From Chamaecyparis obtusa (taxonomy: Eukaryota; Streptophyta; Pinopsida; Cupressales; Cupressaceae): 64,000 nucleotides of DNA. The notes under the pieces were generated by a model. It saw nothing but the letters and a program-made list of their open reading frames with translations. It was not told the DNA's origin and did no database searches. A program made the position numbers and the translations under genes. This document shows, piece after piece, positions 37,034-49,718 of the stretch. Numbering within the stretch: position 1 is the stretch's first letter; every line of letters starts with the position of its first letter. Location of the stretch: positions 248,001-312,000 of the forward strand of contig BSBK01006036.1 of the NCBI GenBank assembly GCA_027943335.1, given 5' to 3'.

Positions 37034-38422
37034 TGTTGTCATTGATGTCAACTAGTTTGACAGCACTTATCTTGTAAGTTACTATACCGACACATCTGAA
37101 GAAAGGTGAAAAAGAGATGAAGAACAGAGAAATCTACATGGAGAAAGATGTACATGACAGATGAGGATAAGGAACACATTGAGTAACTTGTTGATGAGTC
37201 TATGACTTGATGATATTGACTTTATTATGTTGCATTCATCTATGATGAAGTATAGAGTTGAAAGACACAAAGCAGTGTTGTCGGTAAATGAAGCATTTCT
37301 ATTATACACCGACAGATTGTAGTGTATACCGATCGCAGTATTAACCAAGCAGTGTTCACCGACGCATTTTACCAAGCAGAATAGAATGAATTAAATAATT
37401 AGTTTAGCCGATAAGATTGATGAGCTGGCAAGAGTATAACATCGAGATAACAGATAATGTTTGTTACACAGATCGATGGCTGACAAAATTCAGGGAAGAT
37501 CTAATGGAGAAGAATCAAACGTGTTATTGACACAAGTACCGAGAAAGTTTGAAGCGGCAAAATCTATGAATGTGGTTAAGTGGCAAAATTTGATGGTGGA
37601 GAAGAAAATGATTTACTCATCTATATAAGAGAATAGAATTTCTTTATGAACATGCTGGAAGAAGAAGAAGCTGTAGGAATATCGCGTGAACAAGGTTTTC
37701 ATGCATTCTGATCATATTGGTTAAGCAAGAACCGAGCTGCAGAACAATTACCGAGCTACAGAGAGCAATTACCGACGGACAGTAAGTTGATACAGTATTG
37801 AATCTGAAGTGAAATATTGATCAGAAGGATTTGTATGGACTAAATATTGATTTGTAATCTGCAATTGAAGTTGTGTTAAGGCAGGGCATTTACTGTTACA
37901 TATTTAACCATTGTATATAGTCAAATCTCTTAACCGAGTGGACTCTGAAAGTCTTATGATGTATCATTCATAGAATGAACATTGTTATCCTGTCAACCCC
38001 ATGGTGAATGTTGGTTGGACGATAACTTCTAGTCTAAAATCCTCTAACAAGGTCACACCTGACAGTGTGTTCGTAACCTTTAACAGGGTTGGGTCTTAAC
38101 CGACCTCACTTTAGAAGAGTGAACATTTTTTGGTTGCCGGTCCCAGGTGGTTTTTCCCTTTACAGGGTTTCCACATTAAATCTCATGTGTTATGTGTTGA
38201 TTGTGATATTTGTTTGTTATCATTCTTTACATGTTACATGTTAGATTTGATCGGTAACTGTTACAGTATTAGACTTGTAATCGGTAAAAGCACAGACAGT
38301 GAAAATTATTATTGTTTACCGACGAACAGAAATTGAAAGAATAGTTTTGAATTATACATTTTGAATTGGGACACTGGATAACTGATTCACCCCCCCCCCC
38401 CCCCCTTCTCAGTTATTCTAAC
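37034..38422 (+). repeat. Solo Copia-type LTR
   Basis: Starts TGTTGTCATTGATGTCAAC, and ends with a run of 16 C (38390-38405) then CTTCTCAGTTATTCTAAC. The LTRs of element B have the same architecture (TGTTGTCATTGATGG near the start, poly-C then CTCTCAGTGTTC and CTAACA at the end). No internal region or partner LTR is adjacent. The right flank is microsatellite, so the TSD cannot be read. Confidence 0.6.
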
Positions 38423-38423
38423 T

Positions 38424-39003
<580 letters not shown>

Positions 39004-39176
39004 GAAAATCCCTTTTGTTAGTCTTTATAAGGATTTTGAGGGCTTTGGAAGGTATTTGAAAGAGTGTTAAAATTTTAGGGTGGAGATTAAAGAAGGGAAG
39101 GGATGAAGTTTGATGCTCATGCCATGGGATTCATATTGCCATTTAAAAAAGAAAAAGAATAAATAAGTCATATGGG

Positions 39177-39655
39177 TTTTATTTGGGTGTTTTGGAAATT
39201 TAAGTAGTAGATTTAATTTATTTATTTAAGTAGGTTATTGAATTTTTTGTTTAGGTAGAAAATATTTAACTAAAAGAATCTTAAATTTGAATTTAAGTTA
39301 TTTGAAAAGGTTATTTGGGTAAATTAAAGGAATTAATATGTAAAGTTTTTAATTTAGATTAATTTTTTCATTTTGTAAAATTTTAAAAGATTTCTTTAAT
39401 AGAAGAAATAAGTTAATGGTTTTATTTGGGTGTTTTGGAAATTTAAGTAGTAGAATTGATTTATTTATTTAAGTAGGTTATTGATTTTTTTGTTTAGGTA
39501 GAAAATATTTAGATTAAAAGAACGTTAAATTTGAATTTAAGTTATTTAAAAAGGTTATATGGGTAAATTAAAAGAATTGATGTGTAAAGATTTTAATTTA
39601 GATTTATTTTTTTATTTTTCAAAATTTTAAATTTTAAAAGATTTCTTTATTGGAA
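39177..39655. repeat. Two-copy tandem duplication, period ~243 bp
   Basis: TTTTATTTGGGTGTTTTGG starts both copies at 39177 and 39420, and similarity runs the full unit with a few substitutions and indels. AT-rich, noncoding. Confidence 0.85.
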
Positions 39656-39779
39656 TTGTAGAGGTTATTCTTGAAGGAGGGGATCTAGGTTAGGATCTAT
39701 AGGAGAAAGTGGAGACGTGATGTGTCTCACAAGGACACATGAATATGAAGGCTACAAGACTCCTATGTTTAAAGGTTAC

Positions 39780-42129
39780 ATGAAGTTGGTGACTTGGAAC
39801 AACATAGTGGGGAATGGCAAAGGGTATGGTGAAATAATGGTCTTAGTGAAATAAAAGGATGTATCAATTAACTAGAAAAAGAAGATTCAAATAAGTCGTA
39901 TATTTGGTTCAAAGTTTCAATAAGTGAAAGCAACATTTGAATCGCAACATGTTGTTTTGTTTTGCAAGTTTCAAAAACTTTAAAAAATAATGGGTTAGAC
40001 AGTGAGGAACTCTTACACAATCTTAAAAAAAGATATTGTATTCTCAATAGGGAGAAGTCCTCTTAGTGAGTGATTTCAATACCATGATTGTTAATGAACA
40101 AGCTAGAATTTTGTTGTAAAAACAATTAGATCCTATTTGGTTTACTAAAGAAAGAAATCGACGGTTAAGATGTTCAGAAGATAACAAGAATAAAAACCAT
40201 CTTGGGGAGGGAATGCTTACTTTATGTGGTGCTTTTGACTTAATTATTTGCAATGGTTTGGATAGGTCAAAGAAGTCTAGAAATTTTTCCTACAATAGAG
40301 CAAGTGATGTTGATTATGCAATTTGCTCACAAAGCTTGATTAAAAGGATAAAGTTATGATCAATGAAATATCTAGGATTTAAAATCAGACCATAAACTAA
40401 TTTACTCAGGTTTATCTTGGGAAAAAGGGGAACGTGGGAGGAAATCTCCATGTCTTTGGTAGCCACCTTCAAAGGGCATAATTATTTTGGCTCAAAAGAA
40501 CTGTATTACCTCCAAGGTAACTATAGAGTGGCTAAATAAAAAGAAAACCCAATTTCATGGACTGAATAGCCATAAGAAAAAAATGAGAAATCAAAAACAT
40601 TTTTTTTTACAACTCATGCTTGGTTTGATTAGGAATGCAAAATTACAAGGAGAACTATAAGAGAGCCAAACATGAAAAAGATAAATATTAAGTATTACAA
40701 GTAGATTTTAAGAAAGAAAATAGGTGGTTTCATGGACACAAGGTGTGAAGAAATCTACCTTGGAAATAATAACCCCAAGTTAATTTGAAAGGAACTTCAA
40801 TTATGAAAAAGAAAATTAAAAATAACACTACAATTAATCAATGGTTTGAATATGCAAGGCAATATTATCAAATGGAATTAGAGGTTGACCCCCTCTTCGA
40901 CACACCACAACAAAGATTTTCACCATGCAAGAGGTTTAGGCGGGTATTAAGAAATTGGATGTAGGAAAAGTAAAGGACTTGATCAAACTTCAAGCAAAGT
41001 ATCTAAATTAGGGGGTGAGAACTCTTGCACCATGCATTATGAAAAATTAAAAATCATCATTCAGCAAGGGTACCCAAAAGCATAGACAACCAGCCTAGCA
41101 ATAACTCTTTTTAAGAGTGGCGATGTTAATAATCCTTTCAATTATAGGACCATAACGACAAACCCTTATTTTGCAAAATTATTTTGCAATATGATTGAAA
41201 ATAGAATTAACAAGTGGACGGAAGGGGGAAAAAAAGGGTGTAGAAGGGCAAGCATGTTTCAAGCTTAAGCACTCACAATTGATCATGGAATTACTTTGAG
41301 GCACATTGTTGAAAAAGTTTGGGAGAAAAGGAAAGAAGTTTTTTGTTGTTATGTCGATTTCAACAAGTCTTTTGACACAATTCCTAGGGATAAGTTATGT
41401 CATAGAATGGAAGAACTTGGGATTCTTATGCATCTTGGAGCATTTTCTATAGGCTTTATGAAGAATTTAAAGTCAAAATTAGAACTTTAGCAAGAGCTTC
41501 ATAAAGTTTTAGGAGCGAGATTTGGGTCAAGCAAGGGTGCCCCCTATCCCCTACTCTTTTCAATTTATATATGGACAAACTTGAATAATGATTAAATTTG
41601 CAAGATGGAGATGGTGTTCCATTTGGGAGAGTTTGTAATAAGGCTTCTTCTTTATACTAATGACCTTATTTTGATTTCTAAATCGACTCCTAGGTTGCAA
41701 GAGCACTTATGTGCCCTTGAACATTTTTGTAAAGTAGTGAGAATGTAAATCAATTTCAACAAGGCTAAAGTCGTGATTTTCTCTCATAGAAGAAAGTGTG
41801 ACTAGCATTAGTTCTAATTTGAAGCCAATATTCTTGAAGAAGTAACATAGTCCAAGTATCTCAAGATTGACTTAAACAAGCAGCTCAATTAGGAGGGTTG
41901 CAAAAAGAAGAGAACGTTGGAGGATGGAAAGCATTATATGCTCTTCAAAATAGATATAAAGAGGCAAAACTATGAAATTGGAAAACCACCCATTTTCTTT
42001 TTGGCCTTTTAGTACTTCTAGTAGCTAGCAATGAATTAAGAAAATCCAAAAGCGCTTGTTTGCAAGCAAGTTCAAAACAAAAAATTTGGTTCCTTATGAT
42101 ATTAAGTTGAACAAAATAGGGACAAATCT
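39780..42129 (+). pseudogene. LINE G, left part: endonuclease and RT remnants
   Basis: A decayed non-LTR retrotransposon. The sequence from ATG 39780 reads as an endonuclease N-terminus (MKLVTWNN...). About 40060-40330 gives an endonuclease middle part with DFNTM and an Ile-Cys-Asn/Val-Asp-Tyr-Ala segment. RT is readable from about 41041: the open frame 41296-41490 contains CCYVDFNKSFDTIPRDKL (RT motif A region). About 41520-41575 is the equivalent of the GxxQGCPLSP motif. At 41652-41663 the catalytic Y-A-D-D appears as Y-T-N-D, so the enzyme would be inactive even without the stops. The element is cut at about 42130 by LINEs F1 and F and resumes at 51179. It belongs to a family distinct from F. 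Confidence 0.65.
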
Positions 42130-42145
42130 GAGTGAAGCAATTGTT

Positions 42146-42830
42146 TTGATTAAGTAAAAACAGGATTTGAAAGGTCCCAAAACCTTGTACAAAAGCATCA
42201 AAAGATAAAGCATTGAAAGATCATAAAACAACTGTGGTGCCCCACCAAACAAGCCATAGGATCCAACCAAACATCCTACCAAAAAGAACAACCCAAACGG
42301 TCACAGCAAAGGGCGATCAAGATTTACATTTTTGCCCATCCTTGTTTGAACATAAGTTCATATCAAAAGGAGTGGAGGATTTAGATTTTTTTTCCCTTAA
42401 CTATTGTCCATCCATCCTCCACCTTTTCAGCATCCTTCTACCAGGCCCCAGAAGAACAAGAAGAGCCCACTAAAGGGCATGTCATATCAGAAATCACAGG
42501 AGGAATAGGAATATCACCATGGCCAGAGACAACATCAACGATTTGGATCGGGACAACAGTAGCGACACCAGAAGGGGCAGCAAAAAAGGACTGAACCACA
42601 GCCGCATCAGAGCAAGCATCCGTAGCATCGAAGACAACATCAGAAGCAAGAGTGGCACCCATAGAAACTTTAGCCGAAGCATGATCAGTCTGAGGAGAGC
42701 AAGCAACTGAATCCCCAACCTTAGAGACTTTACGAACTGTATAATGGTGATCAGAAGCCCCCAACCACCACGTTATATGGATGCCACTCTTGGTCAGAAG
42801 CCCCCAACCCAACCGTATAACCGTATATTG
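42146..42830 (-). mobile_element. LINE F1: short 5'-truncated L1-like LINE with 16 bp TSD
   Basis: Flanked by identical copies of GAGTGAAGCAATTGTT (42130-42145 and 42831-42846), a typical long LINE TSD. Its minus-strand 3' end (42146-42230) resembles the 3' end of LINE F (42847-42940): both have a GGTTTTGGG-(A/T)CC(C/T)TTCAAA-type segment. A 124-codon open stretch (42812-42438, minus) of no known domain is coding-like; it may be the tail of an ORF1 or ORF3. Confidence 0.6.
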
Positions 42831-43053
42831 GAGTGAAGCAATTGTTCTAATTTCTAGAAAAAATAGGTTTTGAAGGGACCCAAAACCCTTTATAGCTTAA
42901 GGATCAAAAGATCGGAAGAAGAAAACATAACACCAAAAAAGAGGCATACAACATTGATTTACCCATATCAAGGGCTACATAGAAAGCGTTAAAAGGGATA
43001 GAACCCAAACAAAAAGACAGCAGGAAACACAAAAAACCAGCAGGAGCTCCAAG

Positions 43054-45238
43054 CTAAGCATCCACATACAGAACCCCAGCTTTTTCATCCAGCGTTTTCT
43101 CCATCTTGGCCTGGATGTTATCCATCCTGCCAATAACACTTTTCAGCTCATCTAGGTTCTTCTTAATCATAGGGGATTTTTTCCTCCCATGGGTCTGAGA
43201 ACTGGGGCCACCACTATCCAGCAGAGGAGCACTCCTAACCTCAGTATCATCCTCCACCACATTATCCAGCAAGTTGACCAGAGCCTTGAGGTTTGTGCTA
43301 GAAGCCTTCATACTATCCATACTGTGCTGGAGGATATTGATAAGAGTATTATCAACTTTATCCATTCTTTCCTTAATATCAGCAGTCGGGGAGTTAGAAG
43401 ATCTCTCTTTGAGAAGAGACTCCACTTTCTCTTGGAGGATGGCATTGTTAGCTTCAAGCTTTCTGCTTTTTAAATGGAGCCTTTTAATTTCATGAAAGCA
43501 CCACTTACTAAATCTAAAGGAATAAAGGGCCTCAGCTTTGGCAGTCTGCAACACACCAGTAGTCACATCTTCCCTATCATTAAAATCTTCAAAGATAAGC
43601 TTGATGGATGACTCTTTAGCCTTCCGTTCACTAGAATCATCATTGCCCTCTTGAATGTTGTCCTCAGAATCTTGAGAGATAGGCATATCATGCCTCATGC
43701 CAGCGACAAAATCATCAAGAATGCGAACCTCCTATTTATTAAAATCCCTATCATTCTTCTGTTTCTCTGCATATTGAATAGTAGTGCCAACCAAATCTTC
43801 CAGGCTGTGGGAATTATGCGCCACTGTACCTTCCGAATTAGCCTCTTCCACAGCTTTACCTTTCTCCTCAGCTATGCTCTCCTGAATATTTTTGTCAGGG
43901 TCCTCAGCTTCAGCAGTGTCTTTGTCCTTAGTATCCATGGCAGTGTCCTTATCCTCAGTACACATGGGTTCAGTATCATCCCCCCGCACCTGAGAGTCAT
44001 CAGTACCCTCAAGTGATCCTCATCTTTCAACTGATCCCCCTCCCCAATCATCTCCTTTTTCTCCTCCTCCAATTTCTGTTGTTAATCTCCTCCTTGTGCT
44101 CTTCATGAGCTGACATAGCATCGAAATCATCAGTCTCTTCCCCCTCCTTGCTAGGGCTTTGCATCTCCTGATTATTTTTAGAAACCTCATCATCAGAATC
44201 CTCCGTCTCAGACCCCTCAGAGTAATCCTCCTCAGTAGCTTTCGAGCAAATTTTCTTCGAGCTACTGCCCATATTGTCCTCCACCTTCCGGTTAGCAAAC
44301 CCAACTTTAGGATTCATAAGGCTCATTTTACTCTTTCCAGAGGAAGGAGTAGAGCTAGGGTTAGGGATGGTTCTCTTCATATGCTCATAAATTAGAAGAA
44401 TCAAATCCTCATGCTTAATAACCTTCTTAGGAGACCCCTTATGCTCATTTATGCTTTTAACCAGAGAGGTATGAAGATAAAAGGGTATGTTAATGGTATC
44501 TTTGTACCTGAAGTGGTTAAGGAACATGAAGTGATGGGAGTGAGCACGAGTGAAGCGATCGTCAAGGGTAAAATACTCCATCACAGCCTGTAGAACGTGG
44601 TGCCATATCTCCTTGATTTTGACAGGTTCAATGTAGCCATTAACATTGCCTTCCGCAAAATCAACCTTTTCCTTCGCAAATTTTGGGAACTTTTTAGCCG
44701 CCATATCTGATATCTTGCGATTCCTATAAAACTTCTATCTATCATTGGGGATACCCATAACTTGAGCTATAAGCTCCACAGTAATCTCCATTGTTCTCCC
44801 TTCAATGGTGACTGTGTTGTTTTTCCAGCCTTCAGCAAATTTTTGAGTAATCTCCTTATCAAAACCATGTAATTTTTCCAAATAAAGGGTCACTCCACCT
44901 TTTTTCAGCTTCCGCCAAACCATAGCCATATCAGCTTCCTTGAGCTTATTACAATTATTTAGCTCTTTGTGCTTCAGGTCACCCACCATGATAGATAAAT
45001 TCAGTAACACAGAGCTATTTTTAGAATTAGGGCCGTGGTGATCAAGATAGCATTCCCTATTAATAAAGAAATGACCAGAATGCATAACCCATAAAGCGTG
45101 TGAGATGTTGCTAATAATCTTGCTTAAAAACTCGTTCCATACTTTCCCATAATTGCAGTTAGACTCTGTAGTGCTTAGGCGAGTCTCATTAATAATTTCC
45201 AATCTTTCCTTCCTTATGATTGATTTTATCATAATAAA
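43054..45238 (-). pseudogene. LINE F ORF3: large extra ORF after RNase H, plant-transposon-protein-like
   Basis: On the minus strand, ORF2 ends at 45189 in one frame while ORF3 is open in the next frame from about ATG 45238, overlapping ORF2 by some 50 bp. It is readable to 44735 (TAG), then 44704-44048, then shifts frame near 44050 and reads 43989-43732 and 43698-43054; about 720 codons in all. The N-terminal third (WRKLKKGGVTLYLEKLHGFD, EGRTMEITVELIAQVMGIP, then FYRNRKISD and HHFMFLNHFRY) resembles the putative plant transposon protein domain found in extra ORFs of plant retrotransposons (inference from memory of the family, not searched). The middle is acidic and Ser/Glu-rich, and the C-terminal 200 residues are coiled-coil. 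Two TAG stops and one frameshift disable it. A third ORF in this place is not typical of plant L1 LINEs. Confidence 0.6.
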
Positions 45239-48200
45239 TACAAGATTTAGTGTCCTCTCTAATATCAGCATCGTTGTCCCAGGTGATGACCTCATCAGAC
45301 TTAACCCCAATGTTAGCCAAGTTGTCCGCCATGCTATTACTCTCGCGGTACACATGGGTTATGTAAGTACTGGTACACTTGGCAATGATTTCTTTCGCTT
45401 TGGAGATTATATTATCTATAGTCCATGACGGAGGAGAATTACCTTTTAGGCAATTAATAATATTCAATGAAGCGCCCTCCAGCCATATATTTTTAAAATT
45501 GAGTCTGTTGGCAAGTTGTAACCCATAGTAAGCTCTCGAAGCTTCCGCCATATGGTTGTTTTGAATTCCTAGAGGAACAGCATTAGCAACAATAACGTTT
45601 CCATTACAATCCCTGATAACACTACCACGCCCCGCCGAACCAGGATTGCCCTTAGCTGCACCATCGAAATTAATCTTAATCCAGCCATCAGGGGGAGCAA
45701 TCCAAACACTATTTTCACGATCATTCTTCTTCCTTTGAGAATCCTTGTTGTTCCCACTATGCTAGGTGATTCTACTCAAATTTTCCAGCATCCCACTATT
45801 AGCTTTCTCATACACCAAAGCAGGAGTACAATTTTTGTCCCGGAAAATATGGTTATTTCTTTCTTTCCATATACTCCAAGCAATATGAGGAGTAGCCAAC
45901 ATCCATTTTTCTTTATCCCTAGCATTATCACCCGGATAATACCATTGCTAGCAAAAGTCTTGGATAGTAGAAGGGAAAATCCAGCTTAAAGCCCAATCCT
46001 GCAAAAAGAAAGACCAAACCTGCTGAGAAAAAAGACAATGCAAAAAAAGGTGGTTAGTATCTTCCTTTGCCTCCTGGCATAGGCAGCACCTATTCGGCAT
46101 GATGAATCCTCTCTTTCTGAGGTTGTCTATTGTTAGAACTTTGTTTTGAACAAAGATCCAATAGAAAATCTCAACTTTGGGGGTGAGATTCTTATTCCAG
46201 ATCTTTGCCCAAAAAGGGGTTTCCTCAGGCACATCATATTGGATAGAACTAGCAGACACCACAAAGAATTTGCCACTAGATGAGGGGCCCCATATTAGAG
46301 TGTCTTCATTGTCAGCATTGCAGCATTGAGCCGGGAGGGCTTTATCAATATCATGGAAGACAGGATTGATCACAGCCAACTTCACCCAGTCGTTACTTCT
46401 CCAATAGTCTTTCACTTTAGGACCAAAAGTAAAAGAGCATAAGTTGATGTCCTCAAGGTTATTAAAGATACAATTCAGGGGTTTTTCAAACAGCCAAGGA
46501 TCTTTCCAAAAATTAATGCTAGATCCATTCCCCAGCTTCCAAAACTTTCCTTTACTAGCTATACTTCTGGCATCATTGATATTCCTCCAAAAAATAGAGC
46601 CCTCCACTTTCTCAGAGCTGGAAAAAAATTGATCAATGGAAGGGGTATCATAAAGGTATTTATGTTTACAAATAGTATTCCAGTCCTTAGGGTCTTCATA
46701 AATACGCTAGAGTTGCTTAGCCAACAGAGCTTTATTCATAATTTTTATTTGTCTAAGACCCATTCCCTCCATAGACTTTGGTTTGCACACCCTTTCCCAA
46801 GCAATTAAAGGTATACGGTTTCTTTCCTCAACCCCAGACCAAAGGAAACGTTTAAGGATACTATCAATTTTACCCGCATATTTGGAGGGCATCTTGAATA
46901 AACTCATAGCATATACCATAAGACTTTGAAGAGAAGATTTGATCAAGGTAATCTTCCCAACCTGAGACAGAACTGCACCCTTCCAACCAACCATCTTAGT
47001 AAAAAATCTCTCCACCATTTGATTCCAAAAAGAGTCACTGATGTTAAGGCCCAAAGGCAAACCTAGATAGGAAGAGGGGAAGGAGCTTATACTGCATTCT
47101 AAAATACCAGCCATTTTATGATGCCTCTCCTCCAAGGTGTTTATGAAAAAAAGAGTGCTTTTAGACCAATTAATAAGCTGACTAGTACCTTTGGTGTAAA
47201 GATTCAGAGCCGATTTGAAGGCTTTGGCTTCCTTGATCGTAGAGGTACCCATCATGATGGTATCATCCACAAACTGAGCATGAGAGTAGATTAAGGGTTT
47301 AGAGGAGGGTCTTAGACCAAGAATGATCCCTTTAGAAACCAGTAACTGAAAGTACCTCCCCATGCTTTCAGCCAGCAGGGTAAACAAGATAGGAGAGATA
47401 GGATCTCCCTGTCTGAGACCTCTAGTGCTTTTGAAGAACTTAGTGGGAGATCCATTGATAAGAGTAGCAAAGGAGGCAGTAGAAATCAATTGATAGATAA
47501 TTTGGATGACCCTTTCATTAAAACCAAACTGTTTAAGAATCAAGCATAAAAAATTCCAGTCAACTTGGTCATAGGCTTTAGCCAGATCAAGTTTAAGGAT
47601 AAAACCTTGTTTGTTTCCCTTAATGACCGAATGGATATTCTCATGGACCAACACCACCAAGTCCAAAATTTTTCTTCTCGGAACAAAACCATTTTGTTGA
47701 GGAGCAATCAAAAAAGGAAGAATTTTCAAAACCCTGGAAGTCAAAATTTTGGAGAAGAAACTAATAAGCTGAAATTGATCAAAAGAGTGAGCCCCAACAA
47801 TCTTAGGAACCAAGGCTAAGAAAGTTCCATTTATTTCTTTGAGAATATGCCTGCAACCAAAAAACTCCTTCACAGCATTAGAAACATCCTTCTCCACAAT
47901 AAGCCAGAATTTTTGAAAGAAAAACATTGGGAAATCATCCGAACCAAGAGCCTTATCTCCTTCAAAAGAAAAAATAGCATCTCTGATCTCCTTATTAGAG
48001 GGAATAGCCTGAAGAGCCCTTTTTTGATCAGTGTTAACAATACTAGGTATTGCTTCCAATAATTGATCTTGACAATCTCTATCCAGAGTTCCATCAACCG
48101 AGAGAAGGGTAGCAAAATAGTTTACAACAGTTGTCTTAATCTCATCTTCTTTATGGATCTCAACCCCGTCCATAGCAATTTTAGCTATACGATTAGTAGC

Positions 48201-49319
48201 CCTGTGTTTGAGAGTAGTCAAGTGGAAAAACTTGGTGTTTCTATCCCCTTCCTTAAGCCAAACCGCCCTAGATCTTTGACGCCGATAAGTCTCCTCTTTT
48301 GATATCAAATTGTGGTAGCTGACAAGGGCCTTTTTTTCCTCAGCCTTAAGAGAATCCGAGAGGCCATGAGTTTGAATAGTCTCCTGAATAGCAGAAAGGT
48401 CAGTTTTGGCCTTATTCTTCTATTTAAAGATGTCTCCAAAAACTTCTCTATTCCATATTTTTACTTTTTCCTTTATGTTTCTAAGTTTTCTAGTGACTTT
48501 GAACATAGCAGTGCCTTCCACCTTAATGTTCCACCACTCCAAAATATTTTTCTCCAAATCAGGATGGCTTAACCACATCTTCTCAAACCAAAAAGGAAAG
48601 CATTTAGGAGCAGTAATCGGGTTGACCTCCAGCAGCAAAGGATGATGGTCAAAACCAATTTTAGGGAAGGAGGTCAACGTACAGCTAAATTTAGAGATCC
48701 AATCATGGGAGATAAGAGCTCTATTCAGCTTACTTTGAATGTTTTGAGGGCCTGCACGCTGATTAGACCAAGTAAAATTCAAACCTTGGAGATCAAGGTC
48801 AATTAAACCTTCATCATTAATAAAATTAAACAGGTCTGCTCTACTATCATCTTGAGACAGGATGCCACCATACTTTTCACTATCTATAAGAGGGGTGTTG
48901 AAGTCCCCCATTAGAAGCCAACTTTCATTCTTGAAGTTATTCCTTTTCTCCGAGATTTTCTTCCAAAATTTTGCCCTATTAACTTTAGCATTAGGAGCAT
49001 AAATATTAGTGATAATCCAGCTAAAATTATCTCTAATATTCGTCAGTCTGACAGATATCAGGTTAGGGTCTTCAACAACAATCACCCCATTAATAGTCTT
49101 CTAGTTCCAGAAAATTGTAGTACCCCCAAAAGCCTCGGCCGAACCAGAACTACTAACACCACCCTTTTGAAAAAACCTAAGTTTATCAACTTTTTCCTTG
49201 CTCATTTTCATTTCCTGAATAAGAAGGATATCAGGTTTATAATCTCTAACCATATTTCTAAGAATGTCTTGTTTATGGGGTGCATTCAACCCCCTTATAT
49301 TCCAAGAGATTATCTTCAT
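45189..49319 (-). pseudogene. LINE F ORF2: endonuclease / RT / RNase H, five in-frame TAG stops
   Basis: One reading frame of 1,377 codons, about full length for a plant L1 ORF2, interrupted by five TAG codons (49101, 48420, 46707, 45948, 45762). Endonuclease begins MKIISWNIRGLNAP; GDFNT is in place, and the late SDH motif reads FDHHP. RT has LKLDLAKAYDQVDW, RGLRQGDPISPILF and the catalytic pair as FVDD (about 47260-47275) where FADD is usual. A CCHC-like zinc finger (RCCLCQEAKEDTNHLFLHC) lies near 46050-46095, and RNase H (about 45700-45200) has NFDGAAKGNPG, then MAEASRAYYGLQLA and HVYRESNSMADNLANIG. It would nick target DNA and copy the LINE RNA there. No frameshift, only stops. Confidence 0.8.
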
Positions 49320-49718
49320 AATTTATTTGGAGAAAAGGCCTCCTGTATAGTCCTATGTTTACCATCTGCAATGTTTTGCCAACTCTCTTGCTCTCTACCA
49401 ACTTTAGCTTGTTTTCTTCCTGGTCCAGTCTTCACTTTCCCAACATCACTTTTTTGGCTTCTAGTCTTGATTCCTTCAACAGACATAGGTGATAGACCTC
49501 ATTTTGGTTTCTTTTTGGAACTTTGCCCAACCTCCTTAATCTTATTTTGAACGTTGGCTTTAAGGCAATCCGAAGATTTAGTCCTGTTGTCACCACTTTC
49601 TTGTTGGTTAAAAACCTTTTCAGCTAAAGAATTTTGTACCACCACCTGGCAAAGGTCATCAAAGTTTTTCAGTATTCTCCTTATCCTTTTGAGATACCAT
49701 AGGGTTCTCCCCCTTGCA

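Noticed and set aside
42438..42812. Host gene or toxin-like small protein on the minus strand
   Set aside because: It lies inside LINE F1 between its TSDs; best seen as a LINE ORF tail.
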